64,000 bases of DNA from Hafnia alvei. Lineage in GTDB: Bacteria > Pseudomonadota > Gammaproteobacteria > Enterobacterales > Enterobacteriaceae. This document shows positions 36,244-44,692 of this stretch, piece by piece. The stretch covers positions 2,558,012 to 2,622,011 of the forward strand of contig NZ_CP139992.1 in NCBI RefSeq assembly GCF_034424155.1, given 5' to 3'. How positions within the stretch are numbered: the stretch's first letter is position 1; every line of letters starts with the position of its first letter. The notes beneath the pieces are model-generated. The model had not been told where the DNA came from and searched no databases. It saw nothing but the letters and a program-made list of their open reading frames with translations. Made by a program: the position numbers and the translations under genes.

Positions 36244-37500
36244 TTAATTTCCGATAGCAACCTGCGTAATTTCACGGTTCTTTTCACGGAAAAAGAGAAT
36301 GAAGAGCAGCATCACGGCAAAGACCATCGCCGCACCCACGCCCCACACGGTAAACCAGTCGAAGGTCATACCGTTGTGCGCTTCAGGTAATTGGAAAGCA
36401 GTCATTGCGCGACCTCCCAGCCAGTTACCGATAAAGCTGCCGAAGCCTTGGCAAATAAGAGTGATCAAACCCTGCGCCGCTGTTCGCATATGCGCAGGCG
36501 CTTTTTTATCCACGTAGATATAGCCGGTCACAAAGTAGAAGTCGTAGCTAACGCCGTGTAGCAAAATGCCGATAAACAACATGCTATACATCAGCACATC
36601 CGCCGTGCCGCCATAGATAAACAGCACATAGCGAATACCCGCGGTGACAAAGCCCAGCAGTAGCACTTTTTTGATGCCGTAACGCTTTAACAAGAACGGC
36701 AACGCCAGCATGGCGAAGATCTCAGACACCTGCCCGAGCGTCATCCAGCCGGTGGCATTTTCTAAGCCCACCTGCGTGAGGTAACCATTGGCAAATTGAT
36801 AGTAGAAGGCCAGAGGCATACAGAAGAGAAACGAACACAGCGCAAAAATCGCAAAAGATCGGTCACGCAGCAGGCCCAGCGCATTCAGTCCGAGCAAATC
36901 TTTAATATCGGTACGTTGACCCACTTTCGGCGGCGTATTTGGCAGCATAAAGCTGTACAAGCCTAACAATACGGAAGCCAGCGCCGTGACAATCAGCGGC
37001 ATATTGGTATCCGAAACGTTATCCATCCCCAGCAATGGCGGCAGCATAAAACCAACGACTAATCCTGAAGCAATCCAACCTAAGGTGCCTAATACGCGGA
37101 TTCGGGGAAAGTCTTTTTCAGTATCACGAATATTGGCAAAGGCGATACTGTTAGTCAGCGCTACGGTTGGCATATACGTCAAAGCATAAACCACCAGCAG
37201 AGGGAAAAACGTTGAGAACTGTGTCTGCCACGCCAGCAGCAACATGAGCGCGCCGCCCACCAAATGCAGCCACCCCAGCACCTTTTGTGCCGCAAAATAG
37301 CGATCGGCAATGACCCCTACGAGCACTGGAGACAATATTGCCGCAATCGCCGTGCTGCTATATGACCATGCAATCTCTGAAGGCGAAAAACCGAGTTTAT
37401 TCAGATACTGCCAAAGCGGCACAAACCATGCGCCCCAAATAAACCACTCCACGAACATCATCACGGATAGTTTAGTATTGTTATTATTAACTGTTTGCAT
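36244..37500 (-). CDS. yegT: nucleoside MFS transporter (YegT/NupG/XapB family)
   Basis: A 418-residue protein with twelve membrane segments of the nucleoside:H+ symporter family. The start segment MFVEWFIWGAWFVPLWQYL mirrors the NupG/XapB opening; the middle LVVGFMLPPLLG and the YDFYFVTGYIYVDKKAP stretch (about 325-341) are also family marks. ATG 37500 is preceded by AAGGAAATCAA; five upstream codons are in frame but unsupported. It is the first gene of yegTUV, read toward yegU with a 77-bp gap. Confidence 0.9.
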   Translation of the reverse strand: MQTVNNNNTKLSVMMFVEWFIWGAWFVPLWQYLNKLGFSPSEIAWSYSSTAIAAILSPVLVGVIADRYFAAQKVLGWLHLVGGALMLLLAWQTQFSTFFPLLVVYALTYMPTVALTNSIAFANIRDTEKDFPRIRVLGTLGWIASGLVVGFMLPPLLGMDNVSDTNMPLIVTALASVLLGLYSFMLPNTPPKVGQRTDIKDLLGLNALGLLRDRSFAIFALCSFLFCMPLAFYYQFANGYLTQVGLENATGWMTLGQVSEIFAMLALPFLLKRYGIKKVLLLGFVTAGIRYVLFIYGGTADVLMYSMLFIGILLHGVSYDFYFVTGYIYVDKKAPAHMRTAAQGLITLICQGFGSFIGNWLGGRAMTAFQLPEAHNGMTFDWFTVWGVGAAMVFAVMLLFILFFREKNREITQVAIGN

Positions 37501-37905
37501 TTGATTTCCTTGCACACGAATGGACTAAGAACCCTTTCATTGTGTAGTACCTTAATAATACCATTGAAATAAAACCGAGAGCTGAATCGAACAATCATAT
37601 TTACTCTCTCGATCTAGGCAAACGTTTTCTCCTCACTCCTTACCCCCCCTTTCTAGCCAAGCACCCCTTGTTCGTTATTCTACTGAGTGCTTTAGGTAAA
37701 AAAATTGTATGAAAATATTTTCTTAATTGTTTTTTATTCCCATATCTTTACAATGGGAATTATGATTAGCAAGCTAAGAATACGAAAAGCAAATGCTTAT
37801 CATAATGTCTTCATCATCCTTCTCTGCCTCTCACTCAACCTGAAGCTGGATCAAAACAAACAGCACTTCTTGGATGACAGGTATCTCTTAAAGCAAGGTG
37901 CAGTT
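37501..37905. other. divergent promoter region between yegT and the dehydrogenase operon
   Basis: About 400 AT-rich bp with no convincing gene. An open frame beginning at 37705 is simply the in-frame extension of the next gene. GGTA-type half-sites around 37545-37565 (GTACC..ATACC on the plus strand) could be a binding site for the GntR-type regulator, but this is weak. Confidence 0.4.
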
Positions 37906-38637
37906 ATGTCGAAGCCTCATGAAGCAATTCCAGCCAGAAGGCTGTTCTTAAAAAAATCGTTAACGCTGATCCCACTTGCCGCAGCGGCGGGAGCCGGTGT
38001 GGTATCACTCACCACAACTGCCCAAGCATCACCAGCAAAATCCCCCGGAGTGAGCCAGCACTACGTTCCTGTTTATTTTAATAATGAGGAGTGGGCCTTC
38101 CTGCTAGCAGCCTGTGAACGGCTGATCCCTACCGATGCAAATGGCCCTGGCGCGGTATCGCAGGGAGTCCCAGTTTTTATTGATAAACAGATGGAAGCCC
38201 CCTTCGGGCATGGTGGCCTGTGGTATATGCATCCCCCTTTTGTTTCTGCGGTACCAGAACTGGGATATCAGTCCAAATTGGTTCCTCGCGAGGTTTATCG
38301 TTTAGGCATTGGCGCAGTGAACGATTATTGCCAGCAAAAGTTTCAACATCGTTTTGCCGAGTTAAAGCCGGAGCAACAGGATCAAGTGCTATCTGACCTA
38401 GAAAAAGACCAACCGGCATTCGATGCTGTACCCGCCAAGATGCTGTTCGATTTACTGCTACAAAACACCAAAGAGGGATACTTTGCGGATCCCATCCACG
38501 GTGGCAACCAGACGCTCGCATCGTGGCAACTGATCGGATTCCCCGGTGCTCGCGCCGACTTCACCGACTGGGTCGATCATCCCAATGAGCCTTACCCACA
38601 GGGCCCTGTCAGTATTTCCAGCAAGAGGACTGCATAA
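37906..38637 (+). CDS. gluconate 2-dehydrogenase-type gamma (small) subunit, Tat-exported
   Basis: A 243-residue protein of the gluconate 2-dehydrogenase subunit 3 family. The N-terminus has a twin-arginine signal, ARRLFLKKSLTLIPLAAAAGAG (RRxFLK match), ending near AQA (residue 39). The mature part has the family's WAFLLAACERLIPTDANGPGAVSQGVPVFIDKQM block. The small subunit co-translocates with the FAD subunit to the periplasm via Tat. Start at ATG 37906, preceded by AAGGTG; about 67 codons upstream are open but AT-rich and not coding-like. Its stop abuts the next gene's start. Confidence 0.9.
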   Translation: MSKPHEAIPARRLFLKKSLTLIPLAAAAGAGVVSLTTTAQASPAKSPGVSQHYVPVYFNNEEWAFLLAACERLIPTDANGPGAVSQGVPVFIDKQMEAPFGHGGLWYMHPPFVSAVPELGYQSKLVPREVYRLGIGAVNDYCQQKFQHRFAELKPEQQDQVLSDLEKDQPAFDAVPAKMLFDLLLQNTKEGYFADPIHGGNQTLASWQLIGFPGARADFTDWVDHPNEPYPQGPVSISSKRTA

Positions 38638-40416
38638 ATGACAACCATAAAAAAAGACCCCGTTGATGTGGTAATTGTTGGTTTCGGCTGGACCGGAGCC
38701 ATTATGGGCATGGAAATGACCGATGCGGGTTTGAGCGTCGTTGCGTTAGAGCGCGGGGAAAAACGAGACACCTATCCTGACTTTGCCTATCCACGAATTG
38801 CCGATGAACTGACCTATGGCATTCGCCTTAAACTTTTTCAGGAAACAGCCAAAGAAACGGTGACCGTGCGCCATAATCCCGGTGATTACGCCGTGCCCTA
38901 CCGTCAGTTTGGGTCATTCTTGCCGGGCAACGGCGTCGGTGGAGCAGGGGTTCACTGGAACGGCATGCATTGGCGTGCATTGCCGAGCGATTTGAAGTTA
39001 CACACGACGATAAGCGAACGCTATGGAAAGGCATTTATTCCTGAAGGCATGTTGTTACAAGACTATCCTGTTGATTATGCCGACTTAGAGCCTTTCTTTG
39101 ATAAATTCGAAAAAGTCTGTGGAACTGCGGGTAAATCAGGCAACCTGCGGGGACAAATTATCGAAGGCGGTAATCCTTTTGAAGGCCCAAGAACCTCCGA
39201 ATATCCAACCCCACCGCTTAAATCGCTCTATTCGGGCACTTTATTTAGCCAGGCCGCCAAAGAGCTGGGTTATCACCCTTTTGCCATTCCGGCGGCAAAC
39301 TGCTCACAGCCCTATACCAATCCCTATGGCGTACAATTAGGCCCATGTAACTATTGCGGCTACTGCGAACGCTTTGGGTGTTTCATGTACTCCAAAGGAT
39401 CGCCACAAAGTACCATCTTGCCCGTACTCACCCAGCGCAAAAACTTTGAACTACGCACCAACTCAATGGTTATCAAAGTAAACCTCGATAGCAGCGGCAA
39501 AAAAGCCACCGGCGTGACTTACATTGACATCCAAGGCCGCGAAATTGAGCAACCCGCCAATATGGTTATCTTGAGCGCCTATCAACTGCATAACGTTCGC
39601 TTGCTGTTACTTTCCGGCATTGGTAAGCCTTACAACCCACAAACCGGTGAAGGGATGGTGGGTAGAAACTACGCGTATCAAATGAACAGCGGCATTTCGC
39701 TCTTCTTTGATAAAAACACCCATTTCAATCCGTTTATCGGCGCGGGTGCTGCAGGTGCCGTCATTGATGATTTCAACAGCGATAACTTCGATCATACCGA
39801 TCTTGGATTTATCGGCGGTGCTTATATCTCCGCCGTGCGTACCGGCGGACGTCCGATCCAGCAAATGACACTTCCTGCCGATACGCCAACGTGGGGCGCA
39901 GGCTGGAAACAAGGGATCAAAGATAACTATCTACATTCGATGAGCATCGGTTCCGAAGGCTCTGTCATGCCTTACAAAGAGTGATATTTAGATCTCGATC
40001 CAAACTATAAAGATGCTTTCGGCCAGCCACTGCTACGCATGACCTTTGATTGGAAGCCCAATGAAGTGAAAATGACGCAGCACATCACCAGTAAAATGCA
40101 GGGTATCGCCACCGCGATGAATCCTAAGCAAATGAAAGTCTCGGTGATGGATATGAATAGTCATTATGACGTGCGGCCTTATCAGTCCACCCATACCACC
40201 GGTGGCGCAATTATGGGCGATAGCCCATCCAACAGCGTGGTGAATAAATACCTGCAAAGCTGGGACGTCCCTAACGTCTTCGTACAGGGTGCAAGCGCCT
40301 TCCCACAAAATATGGCCTATAACCCAACCGGATTGGTTGGCGCATTAGCCTATTGGTCAGCACATGCTATTCGCACCCAATACTTAGCCAATCCGGGCCC
40401 ATTGGTTCAGGCCTGA
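38638..40416 (+). pseudogene. gluconate 2-dehydrogenase-type flavoprotein (GMC family) with in-frame TGA
   Basis: A GMC oxidoreductase that reads through 593 codons, the family's usual length, except for a single TGA at 39982-39984 (codon 449). Before it are the FAD-binding Rossmann VVIVGFGWTGAIMGMEM and the GNGVGGAGVHWNGMHWR region; after it the same frame continues YLDLDPNYKDAFGQPLLRMTFD and the C-terminal HTTGGAIMGDSP...AFPQNMAYNPTGLVGALAYWSAHA with the catalytic His/Asn region. So only the stop breaks it. It oxidises gluconate or a related sugar acid in the periplasm in its intact form. Possibilities: nonsense mutation, sequencing error, or stop readthrough; no bacterial SECIS hairpin is apparent. 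The flanking genes are intact. Confidence 0.85.
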
Positions 40417-40430
40417 CAGGGAGAGTAATC

Positions 40431-41714
40431 ATGAAAATAATCAGACAAACGCAGCTGGCCATATTGTTACTGAGCACATGCGGACTTTACGCCCAAGCGG
40501 CTCCTGTTCCGCTAGAGCAAAGGATCGCCCATGGCGAATACCTTTCCCGTGCTGGCGACTGTACCGCATGCCATACCGCCGTGGGTGGTCAGCCCTTTTC
40601 CGGCGGGTTGAAAATGACGACGCCGGTCGGGGCAATTTATTCAACCAACATCACCCCAGATAAAGAACAAGGGATTGGTGAATACAGTTTTACCGAGTTT
40701 TCCGACGCGGTGCGTAAAGGCATTCGCAAGGATGGCACCCATCTTTATCCGGCCATGCCCTATCCATCCTTCGTTAAAATCAACGAAGACGACATGCAGG
40801 ATCTCTATCTCTACTTTCAGCATGGCGTAAAACCCGTGGCGCAAGCCAACAAAGACAGTGATATTCCTTGGCCGCTGAATATGCGCTGGCCGCTGGCTGG
40901 CTGGAGCCTTCTGTTCCGTCATGACGGCGTATTCCAACCTGATACCCAGCAAACGACTGCTTGGAATCGCGGGGCCTATTTAGTTCAAGGGCTTGGTCAC
41001 TGCGGTTCTTGCCATACACCGCGAGGGATCGGTTTCCAAGAAAAAGCGCTAGACCAGTCTGAGCCTGAATATCTCAGCGGGGGTACGCTAGAAGGTTGGC
41101 ACGCAGCCAACTTACGCGGTGATAAAGCCACAGGTCTGGGCTATTGGAATGAGCAACAAATTGCCCAATTCTTGAAATCCGGTCATACGGAAAAGTCCGC
41201 CGCGTTTGGCTCCATGACCGACGTGGTGCAAGACAGCACGCAATATCTAAATGCAGAAGATTTGCAGGCTATCGCTGTCTACTTAAAATCGCTGCAGCCG
41301 ATGGGCGATAACGCCAAAGAGCCCGTGAAGGATTCGGCGACCTATCAGGCGCTCGCCAACGGTAAGGCAACACAGCCCGGCGCACAGCTGTATCTTGATA
41401 ACTGTGCGGCCTGCCACCGTTCAGACGGTATGGGCTATGAAAACACCTTCCCTGCGCTGGCGCATAATCCTGTGCTGCTGAGCAAAGATCCCTCCTCGCT
41501 CATCAGCATTGTATTGAAAGGATCTCATATGCCGATCACGCGAACGGCACCAACAGGACTCACCATGCCAGATTTTGGCTGGCGTCTCAGTGACGACGAT
41601 GTCGCTCAACTGCTGTCATTTGTTCGCACTGGTTGGGGAAACCAAGCAGAACCCGTCAGCGCATCACAGGTGAAAGATATACGTGCCGAGTTGCCTAAGC
41701 CTCAAGGCAAGTAA
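40431..41714 (+). CDS. gluconate 2-dehydrogenase-type cytochrome c subunit (tri-haem)
   Basis: A 427-residue exported cytochrome c. The signal peptide (MKIIRQTQLAILLLSTCGLYAQA) ends near residue 23. Three CxxCH haem sites are present: CTACH (about 46), CGSCH (about 194) and CAACH (about 328), the pattern of membrane-associated dehydrogenase cytochrome subunits of alcohol, gluconate and sorbitol dehydrogenases. It passes electrons from the FAD subunit to ubiquinone. Start ATG 40431 with AGGGAGAG upstream; third gene of the operon, 14 bp after the flavoprotein. Function of the complex depends on the broken flavoprotein gene. Confidence 0.93.
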   Translation: MKIIRQTQLAILLLSTCGLYAQAAPVPLEQRIAHGEYLSRAGDCTACHTAVGGQPFSGGLKMTTPVGAIYSTNITPDKEQGIGEYSFTEFSDAVRKGIRKDGTHLYPAMPYPSFVKINEDDMQDLYLYFQHGVKPVAQANKDSDIPWPLNMRWPLAGWSLLFRHDGVFQPDTQQTTAWNRGAYLVQGLGHCGSCHTPRGIGFQEKALDQSEPEYLSGGTLEGWHAANLRGDKATGLGYWNEQQIAQFLKSGHTEKSAAFGSMTDVVQDSTQYLNAEDLQAIAVYLKSLQPMGDNAKEPVKDSATYQALANGKATQPGAQLYLDNCAACHRSDGMGYENTFPALAHNPVLLSKDPSSLISIVLKGSHMPITRTAPTGLTMPDFGWRLSDDDVAQLLSFVRTGWGNQAEPVSASQVKDIRAELPKPQGK

Positions 41715-41738
41715 TCGTTTTTCTACTCTCAATAAAAA

Positions 41739-41765
41739 ACCTCCGGCATCGTCGGAGGTTTTTCA
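41739..41765 (+). terminator. rho-independent terminator of the dehydrogenase operon
   Basis: ACCTCCG / CGGAGGT stem-loop followed by TTTTT, 24 bp after the cytochrome gene. Confidence 0.9.
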
Positions 41766-42050
41766 TATACACCTTTTCTAGGCGCTAAAAGGTAAACCCG
41801 ATGGGATCAAAATTGTGCCGCGTACCTCTCCAGATGATGGGCGTCGTCCCCAATAGCACCAGCGGTTTTGGTGACATAGTCAAAGCAGCTCAGTTTTTTG
41901 TACGTAATGAGCTACCGAAAACAAGTAACGGACGGACACCCTAAATAGCACCACGCCGATGTTGAGGGGGCAAGATAAAAATAATATTTAACTTTGCATG
42001 CGCACTGATGCACACTCATATAAGAATCAACAGCAATGCAAAGGTATTAT
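41766..42050. other. intergenic region with possible gene remnant
   Basis: No complete gene. On the minus strand a frame of about 30 codons (41807-41899) reads like the C-terminus of a protein (DYVTKTAGAIGDDAHHLERY, ending AAQF and a stop) and is broken by a stop upstream. I cannot identify it. The rest shows nothing I can name except a likely promoter for the next gene. Confidence 0.35.
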
Positions 42051-42557
42051 ATGAGAATGGATTCCTACGCGTTTTTAATCCCTTGTATCCTTGGGTTCTT
42101 GCTTGCAGCCTTTTTTTTCGTGTTATGGCAAACGGAAATTGCGCGCGTTACTTTTCTAAACAGAGATGCCGTGTCATTGATGCTAATAGCAGCATCAATA
42201 GTTGTCGCATTATCGTCAGTTTTGATTCTATTCGTTGCGAGGAATCGCATTAAAAAGCCGTTAGATTATTTAAGATTACCTTTAGGTCTTTTTATCCTAG
42301 CTATCATAGCAAGTTATATTGGAACTTCGTGTTTTGTTTACTATTTCCCCGGAGCGGAAACTCAGTATATTACAAGCTATAAAATTGCCTATTCGAGTAG
42401 AAACAGTTGCTCAGGGGTTTTTATCTATGATCCTGAATTACAGGACGAAATTAGAGTTTGTTACCCCAGCGGCGATGTGGAAACTAATCATCGTGTATTT
42501 ATTGTGAAAAAAAGTAATCGCTATGGGATTGTAGTAAAAGCAGCAGCCACATTTTAA
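42051..42557 (+). CDS. small membrane protein of unknown function
   Basis: A 168-residue protein with three hydrophobic segments (about residues 5-26, 39-61, 76-98) followed by a ~70-residue, probably periplasmic C-terminal domain containing two Cys (NSCSGVFIYDPELQDEIRVCYPSG) that could form a disulfide. I do not recognise the family. Start at ATG 42051, preceded by AAAGG; in-frame ATGs 15 bp up- and 6 bp downstream are alternatives. It is followed after 63 bp by a TolA-like lipoprotein and may share a transcript with it. AT-rich codon use differs from the core genes. Confidence 0.7.
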   Translation: MRMDSYAFLIPCILGFLLAAFFFVLWQTEIARVTFLNRDAVSLMLIAASIVVALSSVLILFVARNRIKKPLDYLRLPLGLFILAIIASYIGTSCFVYYFPGAETQYITSYKIAYSSRNSCSGVFIYDPELQDEIRVCYPSGDVETNHRVFIVKKSNRYGIVVKAAATF

Positions 42558-42620
42558 TATCTGCCACATGCCAGCCACGACACCTACTGTTTTCTTTAAT
42601 CAACATATGTGAGATTCATC

Positions 42621-43025
42621 ATGATAAAAATATTTCTATTGGTGCTGATGACAACTGTTTTAGTTGGTTGTACCCCTCTAGCCCCAAAAGATTGTCTGAA
42701 AGCACATGCGCTTGATTCATGCCATTACGACCGCTCAGGTAAAGTATCTGACAATGATATCTATGGTGAGCAAGCGTCAGGAATTAAAAAAAATCTGGAT
42801 GCTGCACTTACCTCTCCCCATGCTTGGGACGGTAAACGATGTAATGTACATATAGATCTTAAAATTGACGGTACACTACAAAATTTCATCATAAAGGGCG
42901 GCGACAAGGACTATTGTCATGCTCTAGCCGAAGCAGCTAAACGCGCCAAATTTCCCGCATTTACTGACCAGCATGTTTACGACGTGATGGGATCCGCACG
43001 ATGGGATTTGCATGGGCAACCATAA
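42621..43025 (+). CDS. lipoprotein with TolA C-terminal-like domain
   Basis: A 134-residue predicted lipoprotein: signal peptide MIKIFLLVLMTTVLVGC with lipobox LVGC (Cys at about 17). The remainder matches the pattern of TolA domain III as I recall it: IKKNLDAALTSPHAWDGKRC - VHIDLKIDGTLQNFIIKGGD - YCHALAEAAKRAKFPAF - VYDVMGSARWDLHG, including the paired Cys that form the TolA domain disulfide. TolA-III is the part bound by colicins, filamentous-phage pIII and TolB. Here it is detached from the TolA membrane and helical domains. Start at ATG 42621 after GTGAG; a start 12 bp earlier would spoil the signal only slightly. Role unknown. Confidence 0.8.
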   Translation: MIKIFLLVLMTTVLVGCTPLAPKDCLKAHALDSCHYDRSGKVSDNDIYGEQASGIKKNLDAALTSPHAWDGKRCNVHIDLKIDGTLQNFIIKGGDKDYCHALAEAAKRAKFPAFTDQHVYDVMGSARWDLHGQP

Positions 43026-43322
43026 ATCGAAGATCTCCGCCACGCCTGCCCGCTTTAAATGTCTCGCGAGTTCTGTCGATGCGGCTCTCACCAAGATACG
43101 GGGCAAAGATGCCGACAACCTTCGGGACTTCTTCGTCGTATTTTGTTGTTTCCATACTCCACACCACTATCTTTGTTCTAGGTTGATGCCCCATTCGAGG
43201 CCTTTTATTTCCCGTTTAGTTTTCGTTTAAGTTTGATGGCGCATGGTTGAGGAAGGGTTTAGGCGATAGTTTCGATACTGGTTGTCGCAACACTGCAACA
43301 ATGAATATTGAGGGAGTCACCT
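43026..43322. promoter_or_regulatory. upstream region of the OMP gene, with PhoP box
   Basis: About 300 bp. It holds a PhoP-type direct repeat (43213-43229). The left half shows open frames on both strands (e.g. minus 43194 to 42961, with KYDEEVPKVVGIFAPYLGES) that look partly protein-like, perhaps a gene remnant, but I cannot assign them. Confidence 0.5.
43213..43229 (+). promoter_or_regulatory. PhoP box (CGTTTA-N5-CGTTTA)
   Basis: Two CGTTTA hexamers separated by exactly 5 bp, the direct repeat recognised by PhoP ((G/T)GTTTA-N5-(G/T)GTTTA), 94 bp before the OMP start. A GGTTTA half-site follows at 43256. Since phoP and phoQ lie immediately downstream, PhoP could drive the OMP and itself from here. 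Confidence 0.7.
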
Positions 43323-43946
43323 ATGTTAAAACAATCCTTATGCGCAATGACCATCATCAGTGCGATGACCGGTATGGCACAGGCCGATGATTACACCTAT
43401 GTCGCTGGCGGCCTTCAGGTTGGTGGTATCACAAGCAAAAGTGATTTTGATAAATTAGTGCATCAAAACCGTTCAGATCAAAGCAAAACCACCATGGGTG
43501 GCTTTTACCTGCGCGGTGGCTACGGATTTGAAAATAATCTGTTCATTGATGCGCGCTTGAACGGAATGGGAAATAGCCAACGTAGCAGCGGCGATAGCCT
43601 GCTGGGTCTTGGTTATCATTTCCCTATTAATCCAAACACCGATATGTATGCACTCATCGGTGCCAGTGGTCACGCCATTTCAACCAATTTTGATTGGGAC
43701 AAGAAGCGTGATAAAAGCTGGGGCAGCGCAACCGGCGAAATTGGTGTGAAAAGCCACATTACCGATAAAATCGGTATGAATGTCGCCTATCGTTATGCTG
43801 AATATGACAGCCGTGGTTTTAACGAAGCGCGAATTGGGGCAGATTATGCCTTAACATCAAATCTTGCGGCCGAAATTGGTTATACCTACCATAATTGGAA
43901 AGTGGACGATCAGATCGGTGAGATCGGGCTTCGTTATACTTTCTAG
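43323..43946 (+). CDS. outer-membrane beta-barrel protein upstream of phoPQ
   Basis: A 207-residue protein with a Sec signal peptide (MLKQSLCAMTIISAMTGMAQA, cut near residue 21) and alternating amphipathic strands throughout, for example GGFYLRGGYGFENNLFIDARL and GMNVAYRYAEYDSRGFNEARIGADYALTSN. It ends YTF, the C-terminal aromatic signature read by the BAM machinery. About 8-10 strands, in the size class of OmpX/OmpW/opacity porin-like proteins. ATG 43323 follows GAGGGAG. Located 71 bp before phoP and behind a PhoP box; it is therefore probably a PhoP-regulated surface protein and may be co-transcribed with phoPQ. No such gene precedes phoP in E. coli. Confidence 0.85.
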   Translation: MLKQSLCAMTIISAMTGMAQADDYTYVAGGLQVGGITSKSDFDKLVHQNRSDQSKTTMGGFYLRGGYGFENNLFIDARLNGMGNSQRSSGDSLLGLGYHFPINPNTDMYALIGASGHAISTNFDWDKKRDKSWGSATGEIGVKSHITDKIGMNVAYRYAEYDSRGFNEARIGADYALTSNLAAEIGYTYHNWKVDDQIGEIGLRYTF

Positions 43947-43970
43947 TAAGATAACGCGAATATTAATCTT

Positions 43971-43993
43971 GCCAAGAGACACTTTCTCTTGGC
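43971..43993 (+). promoter_or_regulatory. intercistronic hairpin between OMP gene and phoP
   Basis: A perfect 9-bp stem, GCCAAGAGA / TCTCTTGGC, with a 5-base loop, 24 bp after the OMP stop and 25 bp before phoP. It lacks a T-run, so it may be an mRNA-processing or stabilising element or a weak attenuator that makes phoPQ less expressed than the OMP. Confidence 0.6.
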
Positions 43994-44017
43994 CCCCACC
44001 TTAGGGAGAAGTCATTC

Positions 44018-44692
44018 ATGCGAATTCTGGTCGTTGAAGATAATGGTTTGCTTCGTCATCACCTGTCTGTGCAAATGCGCGATATGGGCCATCAGGTCGA
44101 TGCTGCGGAAGATGCCAAAGAGGCTGATTTTTTTGTTAATGAACAAACACCAGACATTGCGATTGTTGATTTAGGTTTACCGGGAGAAGATGGCTTAAGC
44201 CTGATCCGCCGTTGGCGTTCAGAGCAAATTAAGCTGCCTATCTTGGTGCTGACCGCGCGTGAAAGCTGGCAGGACAAAGTTGCCGTGCTTGAAGCGGGTG
44301 CAGATGACTACGTCACGAAACCCTTCCATCTCGAAGAGGTGATTGCACGTATGCAGGCGCTGATGCGTCGTAACAGCGGATTGGCCTCGCAGGTGATTAC
44401 CCTACCTCCGTTCCAGATTGATCTTTCGCGTCGTGAGCTCACGGTTAACGACAACCTGATCAAACTGACCGCGTTTGAATACACCATCATCGAAACGTTA
44501 ATCCGTAACCACGCCAAAGTGGTTAGCAAAGACGCTCTGATGTTGCAGCTTTATCCTGATGCTGAGCTGCGTGAAAGCCATACTATCGATGTCTTGATGG
44601 GCCGTCTGCGTAAAAAATTACAGAACGAGTACCCACATGAAGTGATTACAACCGTGCGTGGTCAAGGCTACAGGTTTGATATCAACGAATGA
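44018..44692 (+). CDS. phoP: response regulator PhoP
   Basis: A 224-residue OmpR-family regulator nearly colinear with E. coli PhoP ([16 protein letters not shown]; phospho-acceptor Asp in [13 protein letters not shown], about residue 51). The C-terminal winged helix includes [19 protein letters not shown]. It responds with PhoQ to low Mg2+, acid pH and cationic peptides, controlling envelope remodelling. AGGGAG precedes ATG 44018, and the phoQ start overlaps its stop (ATGA). Confidence 0.98.
   Translation: MRILVVEDNGLLRHHLSVQMRDMGHQVDAAEDAKEADFFVNEQTPDIAIVDLGLPGEDGLSLIRRWRSEQIKLPILVLTARESWQDKVAVLEAGADDYVTKPFHLEEVIARMQALMRRNSGLASQVITLPPFQIDLSRRELTVNDNLIKLTAFEYTIIETLIRNHAKVVSKDALMLQLYPDAELRESHTIDVLMGRLRKKLQNEYPHEVITTVRGQGYRFDINE

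Noticed and set aside
37705-37905. N-terminal extension of the dehydrogenase small subunit
   Set aside because: The upstream 67 codons are AT-rich, lack a ribosome binding site and would bury the twin-arginine signal; ATG 37906 starts immediately before the Tat motif.
39982-40025. Selenocysteine recoding at the in-frame TGA of the flavoprotein
   Set aside because: The bases right after TGA do not form a clear stem with a GGU-type apical loop at the spacing of bacterial SECIS elements, and GMC oxidoreductases are not known selenoproteins. A nonsense change is simpler.
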